Below, one piece after another: positions 13,770 to 17,228 of a stretch of 17,228 bases of DNA. The position numbers were made by a program, and so were the translations under genes. The DNA comes from Phycisphaerae bacterium (GTDB lineage: Bacteria > Planctomycetota > Phycisphaerae > UBA1845): assembly GCA_029260155.1 (NCBI GenBank), contig JAJDDU010000500.1:1-17228 (forward strand), written 5' to 3'. Below the pieces are notes generated by a model. That model did no database searches, was not told the origin of the DNA, and saw only the letters and a program-made list of their open reading frames with translations. Each line of letters begins with the position of its first letter. The stretch's first letter is position 1.

Positions 13770-15515
13770 TTATTCGGTCTCTTCCGGCTTAGCCTGTTTC
13801 GCGACCGCGACGATCATGTCCAATTTCTCGGTGACCTCGGGGTCCAACTCATCTTTTGGAACCAACTCAGCCAGCTCGTGGTAATTCGACTTTCGAAAAC
13901 TCAACTGCAATCCCAGTCGTTTGAAATACGCCCGAAACAGCGGATCGAGAAAATCATCCGTGGCTTTGATGTCGGGCGACCATGCTTCGTCGTCCCTATA
14001 CACGCGGAGAGCCTCTTGAACCTCCGCGATCGACTCGCGCATGCACGCTTCGCGTTGGATCTTCTCTCGCCAATCGAAGAGAGGATCGGGGCGATCGTAC
14101 GCAGCATACGCCAAGAGAACGCTTTCGGTACAGAAGTAGTTTTCTATTTCGCGACGCTGCCACATCGTCTCAACGAGGGGGCTTTCCGTTTGAAGCTCTT
14201 TGTCCAAGCGATCAAAGATGGCGAGGCCGATCAGGTCGGTCTTTGCCTCGCGCAATCCGTAGAAGTGGTCGCGGGATTTCTGGGGCAGATTGGTCCCGAC
14301 GTAATGCACGAACGGTCTCTCAAGATGTTTGGCGGCTGGATGGTCGAGCGCGCGGGCGAAGGATTGGAGAATTGCGAGGTCTGTGGAATTCTCCAAGTAG
14401 AGGATCCAACCCATCTCCTTAGCTTGATAGTAATGCTCCCAACCGATGCTGGAGAGCGCCTTGACAACTTGCGACGGGCGATCATTCATGCGATGCGGTT
14501 TACCGACAAACGCAATGACGATGTCGCGTCCCGCCGCTTCATTCAGTATCACTTCCGAGTGACTGGCTGCGATGATCTGCGATCCCTGCTCGCCCGCCAC
14601 GCCAGTCAGAAGGCTGTAAATCTGGCGTTGCCGAAGAATCTCCAAATGGGCATCAGGCTCGTCGAGCAGGAGTACGGTGCGCGGATTGGCGTACAGGTGG
14701 GCCAGCAACAAGAGCGTCTGCTGGAGGCCTCGTCCGGATGACGACAGGTCTAACCTCGGCCCGTCCCGGTCCTCATACGACATGGTGATTTCGCCGCGCT
14801 CAGCGATGAACTCGGGCGGGAGCAGCTTGACACCGAAAAGATGCGCTATGTGACCACACATTCTGGCCCATCGATCACCATCCCCCATCAAGTGAATCTG
14901 ATAACAGAGGTTGCGGAGAACTTGCGCGGTCTGTCCTTCGCCGATCAGCACGTTAATGCGCCCCGGTTCCCATTTGGGCTCGACAGCACCCAATCCGGAC
15001 ATCGGAGGCAGATACGCCAGGCCCACCGACGCCGCCTCTTCGGGGATTGTCATCCGGCTCCGCCCCGTAGCGTCACTCGTGCTTAGGGGCCGACAGTAAA
15101 TCGACTCATCGTTGGCATAGTCGAATTCCAAACCGCAAGACCACTCCCGGCCGTGGGATATCCCCTCGACGATGACATCCACGCGAACATTTTGAGTCTT
15201 GGTCGTGGCTTTCCCATCCACGCGAACCGACTCGACGTTGCGAACGTGCAAATCGCGCCAAAGCAGCCTTGCGTTGGGAACGGGTATGGAAATCAAATCC
15301 CGGCGATTGATCGTCACGCCCGATCGCTTTTCTGGCGACTTACGCCCCTGCCGCTTCTCATTCCATCGTCGAAGCCCGATGTCCCATAGCGCGAGCGCCT
15401 GCAACGCCGTCGTCTTACCGGAGTTGTTTGGGCCGACCAGCACAACGGACTTGCCCAGTTCGATGTCGATCTCGTCGAATCGTTTGAGATTTCGGACTTG
15501 AAGTCGTGTCAGCAT
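13770..15515 (-). CDS. OLD-like AAA ATPase with TOPRIM-like C-terminus
   Basis: A 581-residue protein (ATG start). N-terminal ABC/SMC-type ATPase: Walker A GPNNSGKT at 28-35, signature-like SSSGRGLQQ from 258, Walker B LLLDEPDAHLE with Asp285 and Glu286, and switch His319 in ASHSE. The C-terminal third looks like a TOPRIM nuclease of the OLD class: WILYLENSTDLAIL (Glu375), LIGLAIFDRLD (Asp435, Asp438) and RREIENYF (Glu456, Glu458). The usual EG and DxD patterns are altered to EN and DRLD. OLD-family proteins are DNA nucleases linked to phage defence or repair; applying this here is inference. ATG at 15515 fits the family start MLTRLQVRNLKRF; a TTG at 15563 would add 16 residues. It is followed by thyX after 10 bases. 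No helicase partner of the Gabija kind is adjacent. Confidence 0.9.
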   Translation of the reverse strand: MLTRLQVRNLKRFDEIDIELGKSVVLVGPNNSGKTTALQALALWDIGLRRWNEKRQGRKSPEKRSGVTINRRDLISIPVPNARLLWRDLHVRNVESVRVDGKATTKTQNVRVDVIVEGISHGREWSCGLEFDYANDESIYCRPLSTSDATGRSRMTIPEEAASVGLAYLPPMSGLGAVEPKWEPGRINVLIGEGQTAQVLRNLCYQIHLMGDGDRWARMCGHIAHLFGVKLLPPEFIAERGEITMSYEDRDGPRLDLSSSGRGLQQTLLLLAHLYANPRTVLLLDEPDAHLEILRQRQIYSLLTGVAGEQGSQIIAASHSEVILNEAAGRDIVIAFVGKPHRMNDRPSQVVKALSSIGWEHYYQAKEMGWILYLENSTDLAILQSFARALDHPAAKHLERPFVHYVGTNLPQKSRDHFYGLREAKTDLIGLAIFDRLDKELQTESPLVETMWQRREIENYFCTESVLLAYAAYDRPDPLFDWREKIQREACMRESIAEVQEALRVYRDDEAWSPDIKATDDFLDPLFRAYFKRLGLQLSFRKSNYHELAELVPKDELDPEVTEKLDMIVAVAKQAKPEETE

Positions 15516-15589
15516 AGTGCGATGTTCGAACCGTCCAGAATGAGCGACAACGCGCGACAGCAATCCGCCCCGCTCCCTTGGGGCACACG

Positions 15590-15618
15590 TATATAATCAC
15601 AAGCTGGCACGTTTGCAA
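15590..15618 (-). promoter_or_regulatory. Sigma70-like promoter of the OLD-like ATPase/thyX operon
   Basis: On the minus strand TTGCAA (15618-15613) is followed after exactly 17 bases by TATATA (15595-15590). The spacing and both boxes suit a housekeeping promoter firing towards the ATPase gene, about 75 bases before the ATG at 15515. The -35 box lies inside a perfect inverted repeat (15607-15623). A plus-strand TATAAT (15592-15597) overlaps the same bases but lacks a good -35 at proper distance. Confidence 0.55.
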
Positions 15619-15623
15619 CGTGC
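15607..15623. repeat. Perfect inverted repeat overlapping the -35 box (candidate operator)
   Basis: GCACGTT (15607-15613) and AACGTGC (15617-15623) are exact 7-base inverted arms around TGC. The centre contains TTGCAA, the proposed -35 box of the minus-strand promoter. A dimeric repressor bound here would block that promoter. It also lies about 100 bases before the divergent phosphohydrolase gene, so it could act on both. Confidence 0.5.
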
Positions 15624-15720
15624 ATCGTACCCCCTTAAAATCACGACTCAATCGAACCGGTTGTCACCAACGAGGATACGCGCGAGACACATTTTGATTC
15701 ACAACGCCGCGAACACCGCC

Positions 15721-17228
15721 ATGGACCCCAAGATCTCCAAACTGACGCGCGACCTACCCGCCATCGCCCGGCGCGTCCTTATCCTAGGCCTCGACGGCGC
15801 AACTTGGGACGTCCTCGACCCGATGATGGAATCAGGCCGCATGCCAAACCTCAAGGCATTTCTCGAACGCGGCACGTCCGGCATCCTGGAATCCACAAAG
15901 CCGCCCATCACCCCAGCGGCCTGGACAACCTTCATGACCGGCAAAACACCCGGCACCCACGGCATCGTCGATTTCGAACGCTACGACGTCCACACCAACC
16001 GTCTCAGCTTCAACAGCACCCAGTCCGTCGCGAGCGTCCGCACCCTCTGGCAGATCCTCGGCGACAAGGGATTGAAGGTCGGCGCTGTCAACGTACCCAT
16101 GACCTACCCGCCCCGCCCGCTCAACGGCTTCATGATCACCGGCTTTGAAACCCCCGGCACAAACGTCGCTTTCACGTACCCACCAAAACTCAAAGAGGAG
16201 ATCTTGCGTCGCTGGCCCGACTACACCTTCAAGACCAATTGGAAACGAAAGACCTTCGGCGGCGATGCCCTTTACGCAGAGAACCTCCGAAACTTCTCCA
16301 ACAGCTTCCACCAAGGGGCTGAGGTCGTCCGATTCTGCGGTGGCGAGTATGGCTGGGACGTGCAGATGATCGTCTTCAAACTCGTCGACAACCTCCAGCA
16401 CAAAGCCTGGAAGTACCTCGACCCCGAATTCAACCAAGGTCACCCCAAACGCGCCAAGTTAGCCGCCGACTGTTTCAAAGAACTCGACATCGCCCTCGGC
16501 GACCTGCTCGCATTCGCCGAAGAGAACGACGCCCACGTCTTCATGATGTCCGACCACGGCCACGGCAGCCTCATCGGCAAGACGCAGCCCAATCGCATGT
16601 TGGCCGACTGGGGCTACCTCGAACTCGACCGAAGCGCGTCGCGCGCGAGCACCCGCCTCCGATACATCTGGGACCGGGCCCGCCGCAAGAAGAAGGGCAA
16701 ATTCGCCAACCAGCACCAGATTACCCACGACCTCGCCGTCGATTTCTCCCGCACCCGCGCCTGCGTCATGCACGCCGGCATGTACGGATTCCTCTACCTA
16801 AACCTCAAGGGCCGCCAGCCGGACGGCATTGTCGCACAGAGTGAGTACGAGCAGTTGCGCGACGAACTTCGCGACCGGTTCCTAAACGCCACCGCCACCA
16901 ACCCCAAAGGGCAGTCGTTCAACCTATTCCCCGAGGTCCACAAGCCCGAAGACTTGTACAACTGCTCGCGCGAAGATCGCGAGTGGATGCCCGACCTCCT
17001 GCTCGCCCCCGCCGACGGCCTCTCCGTCGTCCGCAAGATCCGCGGTAGCAAGCCCGTAACATGGCTCCCCTGGCGAAAGATCGAGGGCACGCACAGACTC
17101 GACGGCATGTTCGCCGTCGCAGGCCCCGGCATCGCAAGCGCAAAGCGCACCCGCGCCAACATCATCGACTCAACCCCCACCATCCTCGCCATGTTGGGCC
17201 TGCGTATCCCCGACGACATGGAGGGCAA
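15721..17228 (+). CDS. AlkP-superfamily phosphohydrolase/phosphomutase (type I phosphodiesterase-like), 3' truncated by window
   Basis: Open from an ATG at 15721 to the last base, 502 codons, no stop. Alkaline-phosphatase-superfamily residues are seen in order: LGLDGATWD (Asp25, metal ligand), PPITPAAWTTFMTGKTPGTHG (Thr64 as nucleophile, then the TGxxPGxHG stretch), SDHGHG (Asp278, His279, His281) and EGTHRLDGMFAVAGPGI (His458). The end, STPTILAMLGLRIPDDMEG, is the usual near-C-terminal segment, so probably only a few dozen residues are missing. No signal peptide is visible, suggesting a cytosolic enzyme. Proteins of this group hydrolyse phosphodiesters, pyrophosphates or phosphonates; the substrate cannot be read here. 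The ATG has no clear ribosome binding site; an in-frame TTG at 15694 is an alternative. It is divergent from the ATPase operon. Confidence 0.93.
   Translation, partial: MDPKISKLTRDLPAIARRVLILGLDGATWDVLDPMMESGRMPNLKAFLERGTSGILESTKPPITPAAWTTFMTGKTPGTHGIVDFERYDVHTNRLSFNSTQSVASVRTLWQILGDKGLKVGAVNVPMTYPPRPLNGFMITGFETPGTNVAFTYPPKLKEEILRRWPDYTFKTNWKRKTFGGDALYAENLRNFSNSFHQGAEVVRFCGGEYGWDVQMIVFKLVDNLQHKAWKYLDPEFNQGHPKRAKLAADCFKELDIALGDLLAFAEENDAHVFMMSDHGHGSLIGKTQPNRMLADWGYLELDRSASRASTRLRYIWDRARRKKKGKFANQHQITHDLAVDFSRTRACVMHAGMYGFLYLNLKGRQPDGIVAQSEYEQLRDELRDRFLNATATNPKGQSFNLFPEVHKPEDLYNCSREDREWMPDLLLAPADGLSVVRKIRGSKPVTWLPWRKIEGTHRLDGMFAVAGPGIASAKRTRANIIDSTPTILAMLGLRIPDDMEG

Noticed and set aside
13719..14741. 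340-codon plus-strand frame opposite the ATPase and thyX genes
   Set aside because: No recognisable motif; it is antisense to the ATPase gene, whose Walker motifs, switch His and C-terminal motifs are intact.
1..17228. tRNA, rRNA, CRISPR array, insertion sequence or integrase
   Set aside because: I saw no tRNA-like cloverleaf, no regularly spaced direct repeats and no transposase or recombinase motifs; absence by eye is not proof for small RNAs.

Overview
The window is GC-rich, densely packed bacterial chromosome. Thirteen complete or nearly complete protein genes are visible, plus the last 45 codons of one more. I see no tRNA, rRNA, CRISPR array or transposase. The best lineage clue is a small membrane protein (12453-12947) that opens with a CxxC...RCPECGRxF zinc ribbon followed by DPRTF. 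I associate that N-terminus with Planctomycetota, especially Phycisphaerae and relatives. The DUF4953-type metalloproteases, AlkP-superfamily phosphohydrolase and MBOAT/SGNH pair fit that guess, but none of them proves it.

Layout. (1) 1-2922, plus strand: two tandem paralogous secreted zinc metalloproteases, of which only the tail of the first is in the window. (2) 2996-6781, minus strand: a tight three-gene operon, read from 6781 downwards. It encodes an asparagine-synthetase-like enzyme lacking the glutaminase cysteine, a radical SAM protein and a halogenase-like FAD protein. A bidirectional terminator separates it from the metalloproteases. (3) 6969-9610, plus strand: an M32 carboxypeptidase, a CPBP-type membrane protease and a MOSC-domain protein. 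(4) 9621-12186, minus strand: an MBOAT acyltransferase and an SGNH partner of the AlgI/AlgJ type, whose genes overlap. (5) 12453-15515, minus strand: an OLD-like ATPase with a TOPRIM-like C-terminus, then thyX, then the zinc-ribbon membrane protein. (6) 15721 to the window end, plus strand: an AlkP-superfamily phosphohydrolase cut by the window edge.

How the genes may work together. The three-gene operon is the best candidate for an undescribed function. An AMP-forming amide or lactam ligase fold, a radical SAM enzyme and a flavin monooxygenase/halogenase fold are a classic toolkit for building or tailoring a small molecule or peptide, but the substrate cannot be read from the sequence. The MBOAT/SGNH pair probably O-acylates an extracellular glycan. 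The OLD-like ATPase is joined to thyX with the thyX ribosome binding site overlapping its stop codon. It has its own promoter-like sequence overlapped by a perfect inverted repeat, so it may be a regulated DNA-maintenance or defence nuclease.

Other structure: a REP-like palindrome forms the C-terminal codons of the SGNH gene, and a dispersed-repeat-like element lies in the 266-base gap upstream of the MBOAT gene. There is no gene-free stretch longer than 300 bases. All functional calls come from reading motifs by eye; no database search was possible.
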